DNA from: Micromonospora citrea
GTDB taxonomy: Bacteria; Actinomycetota; Actinomycetes; Mycobacteriales; Micromonosporaceae
Direction of reading: 5' to 3'
NCBI RefSeq assembly: GCF_900090315.1
Contig: NZ_FMHZ01000002.1
Span: forward strand, 4,558,501 to 4,622,500
DNA: 64,000 nt
Both the position numbers and the translations under genes were made by a program. Shown here in pieces: positions 15,697-23,691 of the stretch. The notes under the pieces are model-generated. The model was given only the letters and a program-made list of their open reading frames with translations, was not told where the DNA came from and did no database searches. Positions within the stretch are counted from its first letter, which is position 1. The number at the start of each line of letters is the position of its first letter.

Positions 15697-17306
15697 GTGA
15701 GCAGCGCGACGGTCAGCCCGGGGCGGTGCCAGACCCGGTCGACGGTGTAGCCGGCGCGCAACGCGTCCCCCTTGGCGCCGGGTACGGCGGCCAGCGGGTC
15801 CTCTCGGCGGCCGGCCACGACCAGCCAGATCCGGTCCGTGCCGGCCAGGCACGCGGCCGGCCGGTCGCACTCGGCGGCCCACAGGTCGCCCCGGCTCACC
15901 TGGTCCCGCGTGGCCAGCACGTCCCGGGGGCGGTGGTCGAGGTGGTAGGCGAGACCGAGATCGAGGAAGAGCCAGCTCTCCCGGGGCGAGTAGACGACCG
16001 CGTCGCCCGGTCGCTGGCCGTCGCCGACGATGCGGGCCACGCCCCGGTAGTCGACCGGGGCGCTTCGCGGCCACTCGTGGGTGCGCCGCAGCGCCGCCTG
16101 CTCCGGCAGGCCGAGCAGCCCGGCGAGCGCCACCACGGCCAGCGCGGCGGGCAACCGCACCGTGGCCAGCGCCGCCCCGGCCAGCAGGCACGCGAACGGC
16201 ACGACGAAGACCAGGTAGCGGGGCACCCACAGGGGTACGACGGCGGCGGCGGCGAAGACCAGCAGCACCGGCAGCAGCACCGCGCACCCGGGCAGCAGGG
16301 CGCGCCGACCCAGCCCGGCCGCCCCGAGCGCGGCGAGGCCGACCAGCAGCCCGCCCACCACGCCGCTCTGCGCCACCCCGCCCGGCAGCGCGGCCAGGTC
16401 GTCGAGGCGGGCGGGGTCCACCCAGTCGAGTTGCCGGGACCGCTGCCGCGCGGCCAGCAGCACCAGCGGGGTCACCAGCAGCGCCGCGGGCACCAGGGCG
16501 AGCACCCAGCTCAGTGGACGACGCCACGACCGGGCCGCCCGCACGGGGCCGCCGCTCCCCGTCGGCGGCTCGGTGCGTTCCCGCCCTCGGTGGTCGCGGC
16601 GTTCCCGCCCCCGGTGGTCGCGGCGTTCCCGCCTCCGGTGGTAGGTGCCTTCCCGTCCCCGGTGGTCGGCCAGCACGGCCACCGCGTGCGCGGCCAGCAG
16701 GGTGAGGGCCATCAGGTGGGTCAGCCCGAGGGCGGCGACGGCGGCGGCGTACCCGGCCCAGCGCGCCCAGCCGGGTCGGCGCAGCGCCTCGACGAGCAGC
16801 AGGGTCGCCAGCACCGCGAAGAGCGTGGCCAGCGCGTACGGTCGGGCCTCCTGGCCGTACCGGGACGTGCCCGGGAGCACCGCGAGGAGCAGCCCGGCGA
16901 GCAGCCCCGCGCGGGCGTCGACGAGCCGTTGGCCCAGGAACGCGGTCAGCCCGGCCGCGGCGGCCATGGCCAGCGCGGCGGGCAGCCGCAGCGCGGTGAC
17001 CGAGTCGCCGGCGAGCGCCACCCAGCCGTGCATGAGCAGGTAGTACGGGCCGGTGGCGGCATCGATGGTGCCGGCGAGGCGGAGCAGGTCGTCCACCGGG
17101 CGGGTGGCCGCGCTCCAGGTGGCCAGCTCGTCGCGCCACGGTTGGGCGCGGCCGATCCCGGTGCCGGTCACCGACAGCGTCAGCAGCGCCGGCCACGGCC
17201 AGACCGGCAGCGGCCGGCGGGCCGGATCAGGCCGGGGGCGGTCCCCGCCGGTCCTGGCGGATCGCCACCTTCCGGACAATCTGCCCACGGACCGAGCCTT
17301 CCACAC
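15690..17306 (-). CDS. Membrane glycosyltransferase, family 39-like (dolichyl/polyprenyl-phosphate-sugar user)
   Basis: About 538 aa with 10 or more hydrophobic segments. The first luminal loop has QPWRDELATWSAATRPVDDLLRL, containing the DE pair diagnostic of GT39/GT-C enzymes, followed by GPYYLLMHGWVALAGDS and GQEARPYALATLFAVLATLL (the EARPYAL motif). They transfer sugars from polyprenyl phosphates to cell-wall or protein acceptors. A repeated Arg-rich cytosolic insert (RERRDHRGRERRDHRGRER) interrupts the helices and looks like slippage expansion. The start is uncertain: GTG at 17306 or 17285; the open frame continues upstream only through tandem repeats. The acceptor is unknown. Confidence 0.8.
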   Translation of the reverse strand: MWKARSVGRLSGRWRSARTGGDRPRPDPARRPLPVWPWPALLTLSVTGTGIGRAQPWRDELATWSAATRPVDDLLRLAGTIDAATGPYYLLMHGWVALAGDSVTALRLPAALAMAAAAGLTAFLGQRLVDARAGLLAGLLLAVLPGTSRYGQEARPYALATLFAVLATLLLVEALRRPGWARWAGYAAAVAALGLTHLMALTLLAAHAVAVLADHRGREGTYHRRRERRDHRGRERRDHRGRERTEPPTGSGGPVRAARSWRRPLSWVLALVPAALLVTPLVLLAARQRSRQLDWVDPARLDDLAALPGGVAQSGVVGGLLVGLAALGAAGLGRRALLPGCAVLLPVLLVFAAAAVVPLWVPRYLVFVVPFACLLAGAALATVRLPAALAVVALAGLLGLPEQAALRRTHEWPRSAPVDYRGVARIVGDGQRPGDAVVYSPRESWLFLDLGLAYHLDHRPRDVLATRDQVSRGDLWAAECDRPAACLAGTDRIWLVVAGRREDPLAAVPGAKGDALRAGYTVDRVWHRPGLTVALLTR

Positions 17307-17323
17307 CCGCGTCCACCCCGTGC

Positions 17324-17440
17324 CTCGCGCCGCAGATCGCGCGAGGACTCGCGCCGCAGATCGCGCGAGGACTCGCGCCGCAGATCGCGCGAGGACTCGC
17401 GCCGCAGATCGCCCCGTGCCTCGCGCCGTAGATCCCGCAA
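17324..17440. repeat. 24-bp tandem repeats (3 perfect plus 2 degenerate copies)
   Basis: Units start at 17324, 17348 and 17372 (identical), with degenerate copies at 17396 and 17420. Each unit has CTCGCG and CGCGAG at its ends, so each can form its own hairpin. They lie just upstream of the glycosyltransferase start and continue the minus-strand reading frame without a stop. Confidence 0.85.
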
Positions 17441-17441
17441 G

Positions 17442-17492
17442 TTCCGGGCAGTAGCGCCCTCTCGGGGCGAGGAGGCCCACTACTGCCCGGAA
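17442..17492. repeat. 13-bp perfect inverted repeat with 25-nt loop
   Basis: TTCCGGGCAGTAG at 17442-17454 pairs with CTACTGCCCGGAA at 17480-17492. The loop contains a GCCC(T)CTC-GGGGCGAGG secondary stem. It directly abuts the 24-bp tandem repeats. Function unknown; it could insulate or terminate between the divergent genes. The rest of the gap (17493-17662) is GC-rich and featureless. Confidence 0.6.
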
Positions 17493-17671
17493 GTTGCCGT
17501 CCTCCAGCCGAGGGAGGGCGGGAGCGCGGAGGCCGACGACGCCGCGTCCCGGCACCGGTGCCCGGGGGTGGATCGGGCGGTGCGGCGGGCGGCCCCGGCG
17601 CGTCGCCCGTGATGTGGGATCCCGCACGCGGTCGTTGGCCGGCCCGCACCGGGTGTGGCAGCATGACGTCC

Positions 17672-17758
17672 ATGACCGCCGCTGTCGTCCGCCGCTTCGT
17701 GGCTCGTCGCCACGTCGATTACGGCCGCGTGCGCAGCGCGATCTGTCCGGCCCACTGA
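17672..17758 (+). CDS. Small leader peptide upstream of the sulfate-assimilation operon
   Basis: 28 aa (31 if the in-frame ATG at 17663 is used), reading VARRHVDYGRVRSAICPAH near the end. The RRHVDxxRVxSAIC pattern is the hallmark of actinobacterial leader peptides found before cysteine/sulfur genes, where translation stalling at the Cys codon when cysteine is short controls the downstream genes. It ends 134 nt before the sulfite reductase ATG. CAGCAT lies 7 nt before the ATG at 17672 and could be a leaderless -10. The short size makes it easily missed. Confidence 0.7.
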   Translation: MTAAVVRRFVARRHVDYGRVRSAICPAH

Positions 17759-17892
17759 CGACGCCCGACCAATCTGTCTCGGGCGCGCCCCCGCGCCGGC
17801 TGTTCCGACACCGTTGTCCCCAGCCCGTTCTCCACGGGCCGGCCGCCGCGCCCGCGCACCCCGAGGCACCGCAGACAACGGAGGACGCCGCC

Positions 17893-19608
17893 ATGGCGGT
17901 CAGCAGCATTCCGGCGCGGGCCGGGGACCCGACTGCCCCCCGACCGGCCCGGGCCCCGCGCCGCCCGCGCGGCGAGGGCCAGTGGGCGCTCGGCCACCGC
18001 GAGCCGCTCAACGCCAACGAGCGGATCAAGAAGGACGACGACCCGCTGAACGTACGGGCCCGGATCGAGAACATCTACGCCCGCCACGGGTTCGCCTCGA
18101 TCGACCCGCAGGACCTGCGCGGCCGGTTCCGCTGGTGGGGGCTCTACACCCAGCGCAAGGCGGGCATCGACGGCGGGCGTACGGCCGTGCTGGAGCCGCA
18201 CGAGCTGGAGGACGAGTTCTTCATGCTCCGGGTCCGGGTGGACGGGGGCGAGCTCAACCTGGCGCAACTGCGGGTGGTGGCGGACATCTCCCGCGAGTTC
18301 GCGCGGGACACCGCCGACATCACCGACCGGCAGAACATCCAGTACCACTGGATCCGGATCGAGGACGTGCCGGAGATCTGGCGCCGGCTGGAGTCCGTCG
18401 GCCTGCAGACCACCGAGGCGTGCGGCGACTGCCCCCGGGTCGTGCTGGGCAGCCCGGTCGCCGGGGTGGCCCGCGACGAGGTGGTCGACCCGACGCCGGC
18501 GCTCGACGAGATCGTCCGCCGGTACGTGGGCGACAAGGCGTACTCCAACCTGCCGCGCAAGTTCAAGACCTCCATCTCCTGGCTGGTCGACACCCCGTAC
18601 GAGGCGAACGACGTCGCGTTCCTCGGCGTCGACCACCCGGACCACGGCCCCGGTTTCGACGTCTGGGTGGGCGGCGGCCTGTCCACCAACCCGATGCTGG
18701 CCCAGCGGCTCGGTGTCTGGGTGCCGCTGGCGGAGGTGCCGGACGTGTGGGCCGGCGTGGTCGGCATCTTCCGCGACTACGGCTACCGCCGGCTGCGCAA
18801 CCGGGCGCGACTGAAGTTTTTGGTCGCCGACTGGGGCGTGGCGAAGTTCCGCGAGGTGCTGGAGAAGGAATACCTGGGCCGCGCCCTGCTCGACGGGCCG
18901 GCCCCGGAGCTGCCGGACAGGCCGGTGGACCACATCGGCGTGCACCCGCAGCGCGACGGGCGCAACTACGTCGGGGCCTCCCCGGTGGTCGGGCGGGTCT
19001 CCGGCGGGCAGCTGGCCCGGCTCGCCGACGTGGCCGAGGCGCACGGCAGCGACCGGGTGCGGCTCACCCCGTACCAGAAGCTGCTGGTGCTGGACGTGGC
19101 GCCGGAGCGGACCGACTCGCTGGTGCGCGAGCTGCGGGGGATCGGCCTGGAGGCGCAGCCGTCGGCCTGGCGGCGCGGCACCATGGCCTGCACCGGCATC
19201 GAGTACTGCAAGCTGGCCATCGTCGAGACGAAGGCGCGCGGCGAGGAACTGGTGGCCCGGCTGGAGGAGCGGCTGCGCGACTTCGACGCCGACATCTCGA
19301 TCCACCTCAACGGCTGCCCCAACGCCTGCGCCCGCACCCAGGTCGCGGACATCGGCCTCAAGGGCCAGCTCGTGGTCGGCCCGGACGGCCGGCAGGTGGA
19401 GGGCTTCCAGGTCCACCTCGGCGGCGGGCTCGGCATGGCCGAGGGGCGGACGGCCGGGTTCGGTCGCAAGCTGCGCGGCCTGAAGACCACCGCCGAGGAG
19501 CTTCCGGAGTACGTGGAACGCCTCGCCCGGCGCTACCTGGCCGGCCGGGAGCCGGGCGAGACGTTCGCCAACTGGGTGATCAGGGTCGACGAGGAGGAAC
19601 TCCGATGA
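17893..19608 (+). CDS. sir: Ferredoxin-dependent sulfite reductase (NirA/Sir, siroheme [4Fe-4S])
   Basis: 571 aa. It reduces sulfite to sulfide with ferredoxin electrons. The siroheme/[4Fe-4S] cysteines are C433, C439 (CTGIEYC), C475 and C479 (NGCPNAC). In M. tuberculosis NirA a Tyr-Cys crosslink sits by the siroheme; matching residues here are Y85 (WGLYTQRKAG) and C177 or C180 (ACGDCPR). The ATG at 17893 has ACGGAGG upstream. It is the first enzyme gene of a tightly overlapping operon (sir, small ORF, zinc ribbon, cysH, chelatase). Likely controlled by the Cys leader peptide. Confidence 0.94.
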   Translation: MAVSSIPARAGDPTAPRPARAPRRPRGEGQWALGHREPLNANERIKKDDDPLNVRARIENIYARHGFASIDPQDLRGRFRWWGLYTQRKAGIDGGRTAVLEPHELEDEFFMLRVRVDGGELNLAQLRVVADISREFARDTADITDRQNIQYHWIRIEDVPEIWRRLESVGLQTTEACGDCPRVVLGSPVAGVARDEVVDPTPALDEIVRRYVGDKAYSNLPRKFKTSISWLVDTPYEANDVAFLGVDHPDHGPGFDVWVGGGLSTNPMLAQRLGVWVPLAEVPDVWAGVVGIFRDYGYRRLRNRARLKFLVADWGVAKFREVLEKEYLGRALLDGPAPELPDRPVDHIGVHPQRDGRNYVGASPVVGRVSGGQLARLADVAEAHGSDRVRLTPYQKLLVLDVAPERTDSLVRELRGIGLEAQPSAWRRGTMACTGIEYCKLAIVETKARGEELVARLEERLRDFDADISIHLNGCPNACARTQVADIGLKGQLVVGPDGRQVEGFQVHLGGGLGMAEGRTAGFGRKLRGLKTTAEELPEYVERLARRYLAGREPGETFANWVIRVDEEELR

Positions 19609-19667
19609 GCGAACCAGTCAGCCGGCCCGGCGGCGCGGCGTCCCGGCCCGGCGAGGTGGCGCGATGA
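19605..19667 (+). CDS. Putative 20-aa ORF bridging sir and the zinc-ribbon gene
   Basis: Reads MSEPVSRPGGAASRPGEVAR. Its ATG overlaps the sir stop (ATGA) and its stop overlaps the next ATG (ATGA), forming an unbroken start-stop chain. It may be a translated coupling element rather than a functional peptide. No domain. GAGGAGG before the ATG gives a ribosome site. Confidence 0.35.
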   Translation: MSEPVSRPGGAASRPGEVAR

Positions 19668-19822
19668 GCGAGAGCCGTTCTGTGCCGCTCTACTGCCCCT
19701 ACTGCGGCGAGGAGGACCTGCGGCCGAGCGAGGCCGGCCACGGCGCCTGGGAGTGCCACGCCTGCGCCCGGGTGTTCTCGGTGAAGTTCACCGGCCTGCT
19801 CGGTCGGGCGGTGGCCCGGTGA
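19664..19822 (+). CDS. Small zinc-ribbon protein of the sulfite reductase operon
   Basis: 52 aa with two CPYC/CHAC knuckles: LYCPYCGEEDL and WECHACARVFSVKF. This is a conserved small protein found between sulfite reductase and APS reductase genes of actinomycetes; its role is unknown, possibly an electron-transfer or chaperone partner. It overlaps both neighbours by 4 nt (ATGA with the ORF before; GTGA with cysH). Confidence 0.8.
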   Translation: MSESRSVPLYCPYCGEEDLRPSEAGHGAWECHACARVFSVKFTGLLGRAVAR

Positions 19823-20601
19823 GCGGGGGGGCCGACCGGCCGGGCCTCGTCTCCGCGGCCGGCCTGGGCCTGGTCGGCGTGGGCGGTGCCGAGCCGGCCG
19901 ACCCGGCCCGGCGGGGCCCCGACGAGCTGCGCGCGCTGGCCGAGGAGGCGGGCCGGGAACTGGAGGGCGCGCCGGCGCTGGAGATCGCGCGCTGGGCGGC
20001 CGAGACCTTCGGCGACCGGTTCTGCGTCACCAGCTCGATGGCCGACGCCGTGCTGGCCCACCTGGTCAGCCGGGTGGCGCCCGGGGTCGACGTGGTCTTC
20101 CTCGACACCGGCCTGCACTTCCCCGAGACGCTGAAGGTCCGCGACGAGGTGGCCCGGACGCTGCCGGTCAACGTCCGGTCGATCCGGCCGAGGCTCACCG
20201 TGGGCCAGCAGGACGGCCAGTACGGCCCCCGGCTGTTCAACAAGTCCCCGGACGACTGCTGCCAGCTGCGCAAGGTCGAGCCGCTGGAGCGGGCGCTCGC
20301 CGGCTACGACGCCTGGGCCGCCGGGCTGCGCCGGGACGAGTCGCCGACCCGGGCGAACACGCCGGTGGTGACGTTCGACGCCCGCCGGGGCAAGGTCAAG
20401 GTCAACCCCATCGCGGCCTGGCGGCAGGCCGACGTGGACGCCTACGTCGCCCGCTGGAACGTGCCGGTCAACGAGCTGTTCAAGCAGGGCTACGGCTCGA
20501 TCGGCTGCTGGCCCTGCACCCGCCGCACCAGGGCGGGGGAGGACCCGCGCGCCGGCCGCTGGGCCATGTTCGAGAAGACCGAGTGCGGCCTGCACGTCTG
20601 A
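19819..20601 (+). CDS. cysH: APS reductase (CysH, [4Fe-4S] type)
   Basis: 260 aa. It reduces adenosine 5'-phosphosulfate to sulfite. The cluster cysteines typical of APS (not PAPS) reductases are present: DCCQLRKVEPL (CC) and GCWPCTRR (CxxC). The catalytic Cys is in the C-terminal KTECGLHV. The P-loop-like region is VTSSMADAVLAHL, with GVDVVFLDTGLHFPET. The GTG overlaps the zinc-ribbon stop. No sulfate adenylyltransferase gene is adjacent. Confidence 0.94.
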   Translation: MSGGADRPGLVSAAGLGLVGVGGAEPADPARRGPDELRALAEEAGRELEGAPALEIARWAAETFGDRFCVTSSMADAVLAHLVSRVAPGVDVVFLDTGLHFPETLKVRDEVARTLPVNVRSIRPRLTVGQQDGQYGPRLFNKSPDDCCQLRKVEPLERALAGYDAWAAGLRRDESPTRANTPVVTFDARRGKVKVNPIAAWRQADVDAYVARWNVPVNELFKQGYGSIGCWPCTRRTRAGEDPRAGRWAMFEKTECGLHV

Positions 20602-21449
20602 CCGGGCCGGTCCCGGGCACTCCCGCGTCGGGGGTGTCCGGGCCGTCGGAACCGGCGGGGCCGTCGGAACCGGCCGGCCCGTCGGGGGCGCCCGGGCCGT
20701 CGGAGATGGCCGACCCGGTGGTGCTGGTCGCGCACGGCAGCCGGGACCCGCGCGCCGCCGAGGCGACCCGTGCGCTGGCCCGGGCGGTGTCGGCCGCCCG
20801 GCCCGGCACGCCGGTGCTGGCGAGCTGGCTGGACCACACCGACCCGGGACCGGCAGCGGTGCTGCGGGACCTGGCCGCCGCCGGTCGGCAGCGGGCGGTG
20901 CTGGTGCCGCTGCTGCTCACCGCCGCGTACCACCGGCGGGTGGACATCCCGGCGGCGGTGGCGGCGGCCCGCGCGCAGGGCCCGCCGATGGCGGTTCGGG
21001 TGACCGACGTGCTCGGTCCCGTCGAAGGAGAGGTCGACGCCGGGCTGCTGGCCGGCCTGCGCCGGCGGCTGGGCGAGGCGGGGCCGGGGCGGTTCGACGG
21101 GCTGGTGCTCGCGGCGGCGGGCACCCGGGACGCCCGGGCGCGCGCATCGGTGGGGCGGGTGGCCGCCGCGCTGCGCGCCGGTCTCGGGGTGCCCACCCGG
21201 GTGTCGTACGCCTCGGCAGCCCCGCCGGCCGTCGACGCCGCGGTGGCCCGGCTGCGGTCGCGGGGCGCCCGGAGGGTGGCGGTGTCGGCGTACTTCCTGG
21301 CACCCGGCCTCTTCCACGACGGCGTGGCCGCGGCGGCGCGGGACGCCGGCGCGGTGGCGGTGTCGGCGCCGCTCACCGACGCCCCGGAGCTGGCCGACCT
21401 GGTCCTGCGCCGCGTCGACGAGGTGGCCGGGGTCACGCCCCGGCCGTGA
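20583..21449 (+). CDS. Sirohydrochlorin chelatase (CbiX/SirB type)
   Basis: 288 aa from the GTG at 20583, 247 aa from the ATG at 20706. Two CbiX repeats: VVLVAHGSRDPRAAEATRAL with a metal-binding HGS, and the second half with VLAAAGTRDARARA; YHRRVDIP carries a further conserved His. It inserts Fe(II) into sirohydrochlorin, the last step in making siroheme for the sulfite reductase upstream, so the operon is self-contained. The long start overlaps cysH by 19 nt and adds a low-complexity (EPAGPS) leader; the core domain starts at MADPVVL. Confidence 0.86.
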   Translation: MRPARLTGPVPGTPASGVSGPSEPAGPSEPAGPSGAPGPSEMADPVVLVAHGSRDPRAAEATRALARAVSAARPGTPVLASWLDHTDPGPAAVLRDLAAAGRQRAVLVPLLLTAAYHRRVDIPAAVAAARAQGPPMAVRVTDVLGPVEGEVDAGLLAGLRRRLGEAGPGRFDGLVLAAAGTRDARARASVGRVAAALRAGLGVPTRVSYASAAPPAVDAAVARLRSRGARRVAVSAYFLAPGLFHDGVAAAARDAGAVAVSAPLTDAPELADLVLRRVDEVAGVTPRP

Positions 21450-21547
21450 TCGGAAGGGGCGCCACGCGGGTAGGTGACCGGTGTGCGGACAGCAGTACGC
21501 CCCGGCGGGCGGACCCGGCCGGGGCGTGACGCTGTGGTGCGGGGGGA

Positions 21548-21805
21548 TCAGGCGGAGTGAGCGCGCAGCACCCGGAGGCCACCGCGGCGCTTCACGGCGC
21601 GCCGCTCCTCCTCGCTCATCCCGCCCCAGACGCCGGCGTCCTGACCGGACTCCAGCGCCCACTGCAGGCACTGGTCGGTCACGGAGCAGCGCCGGCAGAC
21701 GGCCTTGGCCTGCTCGACCTGCAGGAGAGCCGGTCCGGACGTCCCGATCGGGAAGAACAGCTCCGGGTCCTCGTCGCGGCAGACAGCATGGTGACGCCAG
21801 TCCAT
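21548..21805 (-). CDS. whiB1: WhiB1-type (WblE) [4Fe-4S] regulator
   Basis: 85 aa. Cluster ligands are C9, C37, C40 and C46, with GVWGGMSEEERRAVKRR following. The N-terminus MDWRHHAVCRDEDPELFFP is very close to M. tuberculosis WhiB1, an essential NO-sensing protein that binds the housekeeping sigma factor. The ATG at 21805 is the canonical family start; GAGGAG lies 11-16 nt upstream. The promoter region is long and AT-rich with a CRP-like site. Confidence 0.95.
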   Translation of the reverse strand: MDWRHHAVCRDEDPELFFPIGTSGPALLQVEQAKAVCRRCSVTDQCLQWALESGQDAGVWGGMSEEERRAVKRRGGLRVLRAHSA

Positions 21806-22255
21806 GGCGGCAACACTCCTCATTCTGGGTGGGTGGCAGATATTGCTTTGGTGCTTTTCCTATATGCATCCGCAGCGCCGATGGTGACGGTTCGCGTCCG
21901 CTTATTCGGCAGTGCGTGAGCAGGCTGTGTCGGCCCCGCGGACCTGCTGGAACAGCTCAACCTGACGAGCATATCCAGGCAATGTCCCGGTAACTCAAGT
22001 TCGCTTGTGAATACTTTCACGAACGCCCGGGATGTCAAGGGGTGACGCTCGGAAAAACTCCGGGCGGTGAGCAAGCCCACAACCCATTTGTCCGGATTCC
22101 AGTGCCTTCCTGGTTACCCGGTGTACCACAGTCGAGGATCAATATAGTACGGTCCGCGTGACAATGCTGACATTTCCGGCACCTGCCTCTCGGTGTGGCG
22201 GCCACCTCGTCGGTGCGCGCTCGTCGTCGCGTCGACCTAGGGCAGTACCCGAGAC
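21806..22255. other. 450-nt AT-rich regulatory region upstream of whiB1
   Basis: Markedly richer in A/T than the rest of the window and without a convincing gene. On the minus strand it has a promoter (see 21968-22021) that would give a leader of about 155 nt. A second AT-rich patch near 21855-21870 (GCATATAGG) might be a proximal -10. The part from 22022 to 22255 holds further AT-rich patches with no motif I recognise. The lipid kinase gene ends at 22256. Confidence 0.6.
21968..22021 (-). promoter_or_regulatory. whiB1 promoter with CRP-like site
   Basis: On the minus strand, TTGAGT (-35, 21998-21993), a 17-nt spacer and GATATG (-10, 21975-21970). Just upstream lies TGTGA-ATACTT-TCACG (22006-22021), 9 of 10 positions of the CRP consensus TGTGA-N6-TCACA, centred about 50 bp upstream of the expected start site. 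M. tuberculosis whiB1 is known to be under Crp control. Confidence 0.65.
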
Positions 22256-23206
22256 CTAGCAGATTACTCTCAGTGCGGCGGGAACGGATGTGAATCTGAC
22301 TTTCTCCCGCTCGCCGAGGTAGTCGCCGTCGAGCTGGAACGCCTGCGGACGGGCCGAGACCAGGGTGAACTCCGCGACGTCGTGCAGCCGCAGCACCTGA
22401 CGGCCGTGCGGGTCGGGCGTCCGGGAGAAGAACTGCGTCACGGTGCGTGTCGTACTGGCGACCCGGAGCTGCCGCAGCGCCAGCACGTCCAGGCCCAGGT
22501 CGAACGACGCCTCCGGGTTCGGGTTGACCTCCCGGTCGCCCAGGTAGGTCCACGGCGCGGTGTTCTGGATGATGACGGTGGCCAGCTCGCCCTCCGCCGC
22601 CTCGCCCGGCCGCTCCAGGCTGATGGCGGGATGGCGCCGGTCGGAGCCGAGGAAGTACTGGGCGACCGTGGAGCGGAAGTAGAGCGCGGGGGTGGAGACC
22701 CGGCCCCGCCGGCGTGCCTGCTCCACCCGGTGGATGACGGCCGCGTCGACGCCGAAGCCGGCGCAGAACGTGAAGTAGCGGTCGTCGGCCCGGCCGAGCC
22801 CGATCGTCCGGTACCGGCCCAGCCGCAGGCCCTCCAGGATCATGCTGGTGCCGTCCGGCCAGTCGCGGGGCAGGCCCAGCGCGCGGGCGAAGACGTTCGT
22901 CGAGCCCCCCGGTACGGTCGCCAGGGCCGGCAGCCGCTCGGCCGGCGTGGCCGCGCCCGGCACGGTCGGCGGCTGCGCCGCCATCAGGCCGTTGACCACC
23001 TCGTTGACCGTGCCGTCGCCACCGAGCGTGACGACGACCTCGACGCCCTCCTCGGCCGCCTCGCGCGCCAGGTCGGTCGCGTGCCCCCGCCGTCGGGTGT
23101 AGCGCACGGAGAGGTCGACTTCGCTGCGCAGCGCCCGGACCAGGACGTCCCGGCTGCGCTCGCTGGTGGTGGTGGCCTTCGGATTGACCACCAGGACGGC
23201 CCGCAT
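22256..23206 (-). CDS. Diacylglycerol/lipid kinase (DagK/YegS family)
   Basis: 316 aa. The catalytic domain has VVTLGGDGTVNEVVNGL (the GGDGT nucleotide signature) and LATVPGGSTNVFARALGLP. The C-terminal beta-rich domain ends with FQLDGDYLGEREKVRFTSVPAALRVIC. It phosphorylates a lipid, probably diacylglycerol, to recycle it to phosphatidic acid. The ATG gives MRAVLVVNPKATTTSERS, the usual start; the open frame continues upstream only as shadow. Divergent from the small membrane gene. Confidence 0.9.
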   Translation of the reverse strand: MRAVLVVNPKATTTSERSRDVLVRALRSEVDLSVRYTRRRGHATDLAREAAEEGVEVVVTLGGDGTVNEVVNGLMAAQPPTVPGAATPAERLPALATVPGGSTNVFARALGLPRDWPDGTSMILEGLRLGRYRTIGLGRADDRYFTFCAGFGVDAAVIHRVEQARRRGRVSTPALYFRSTVAQYFLGSDRRHPAISLERPGEAAEGELATVIIQNTAPWTYLGDREVNPNPEASFDLGLDVLALRQLRVASTTRTVTQFFSRTPDPHGRQVLRLHDVAEFTLVSARPQAFQLDGDYLGEREKVRFTSVPAALRVIC

Positions 23207-23236
23207 GGGCGGCACTGTACCCCGCCGGAGCCCGGG

Positions 23237-23242
23237 TATCGT
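23237..23242 (+). promoter_or_regulatory. Leaderless -10 (TATCGT) of the small membrane gene
   Basis: TATCGT followed by 7 nt and the GTG at 23250. Fixes the start of that gene. Confidence 0.5.
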
Positions 23243-23249
23243 GGCGCGC

Positions 23250-23639
23250 GTGACCATCGACTCGGACCCGATTCCCGTCACCCTCCGCTGGGCGGTCCGG
23301 CTGCTGCGGGGCGAGGCGGTCGCCGTGGGGCTGGTCGCCGCGTGGCTGGTCTGGGCCGATCTCACCGCCACCACCACCGACCTGACGTCGGCGCTGCTGG
23401 TCACCGCGTTCGCGGTCGGCGCGGCGGCGGCGCTCTGGGCGCTGGGCGGCGCGCTGGCGCGCCGCCGGGCCGGCGCCCGGGCCCCGGCGATCGTGTTGCA
23501 GCTCATGCTGCTGCCGGTCGGGTGGTTCATGGTGCAGGGCGGGGTGGGCTGGTTCGGCGTACCGCTGATGGCGCTCGGCCTCGGCGTCACCGCGCTGTTG
23601 GTGAGCACCCCCACCACCCGGGCCCTCGGCTTCGAGTGA
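23250..23639 (+). CDS. Small four-helix membrane protein, conserved next to whiB1 loci
   Basis: 129 aa with about four hydrophobic helices: AVAVGLVAAWLVWADL, ALLVTAFAVGAAAALWAL, APAIVLQLMLLPVGWFMV and PLMALGLGVTALLV. No known motif. By size and location it resembles the M. tuberculosis membrane protein Rv3217c, but I cannot verify this. The GTG start is set by the leaderless -10. Function unknown. Confidence 0.75.
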   Translation: MTIDSDPIPVTLRWAVRLLRGEAVAVGLVAAWLVWADLTATTTDLTSALLVTAFAVGAAAALWALGGALARRRAGARAPAIVLQLMLLPVGWFMVQGGVGWFGVPLMALGLGVTALLVSTPTTRALGFE

Positions 23640-23691
23640 CGCCCGGCGCCCGGGGCCGGCCGACGGCGCGGGAACGGCGGCCGGCGTCGGA

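Noticed and set aside
17324..17440. CRISPR array
   Set aside because: The 24-bp units are adjacent with no spacers.
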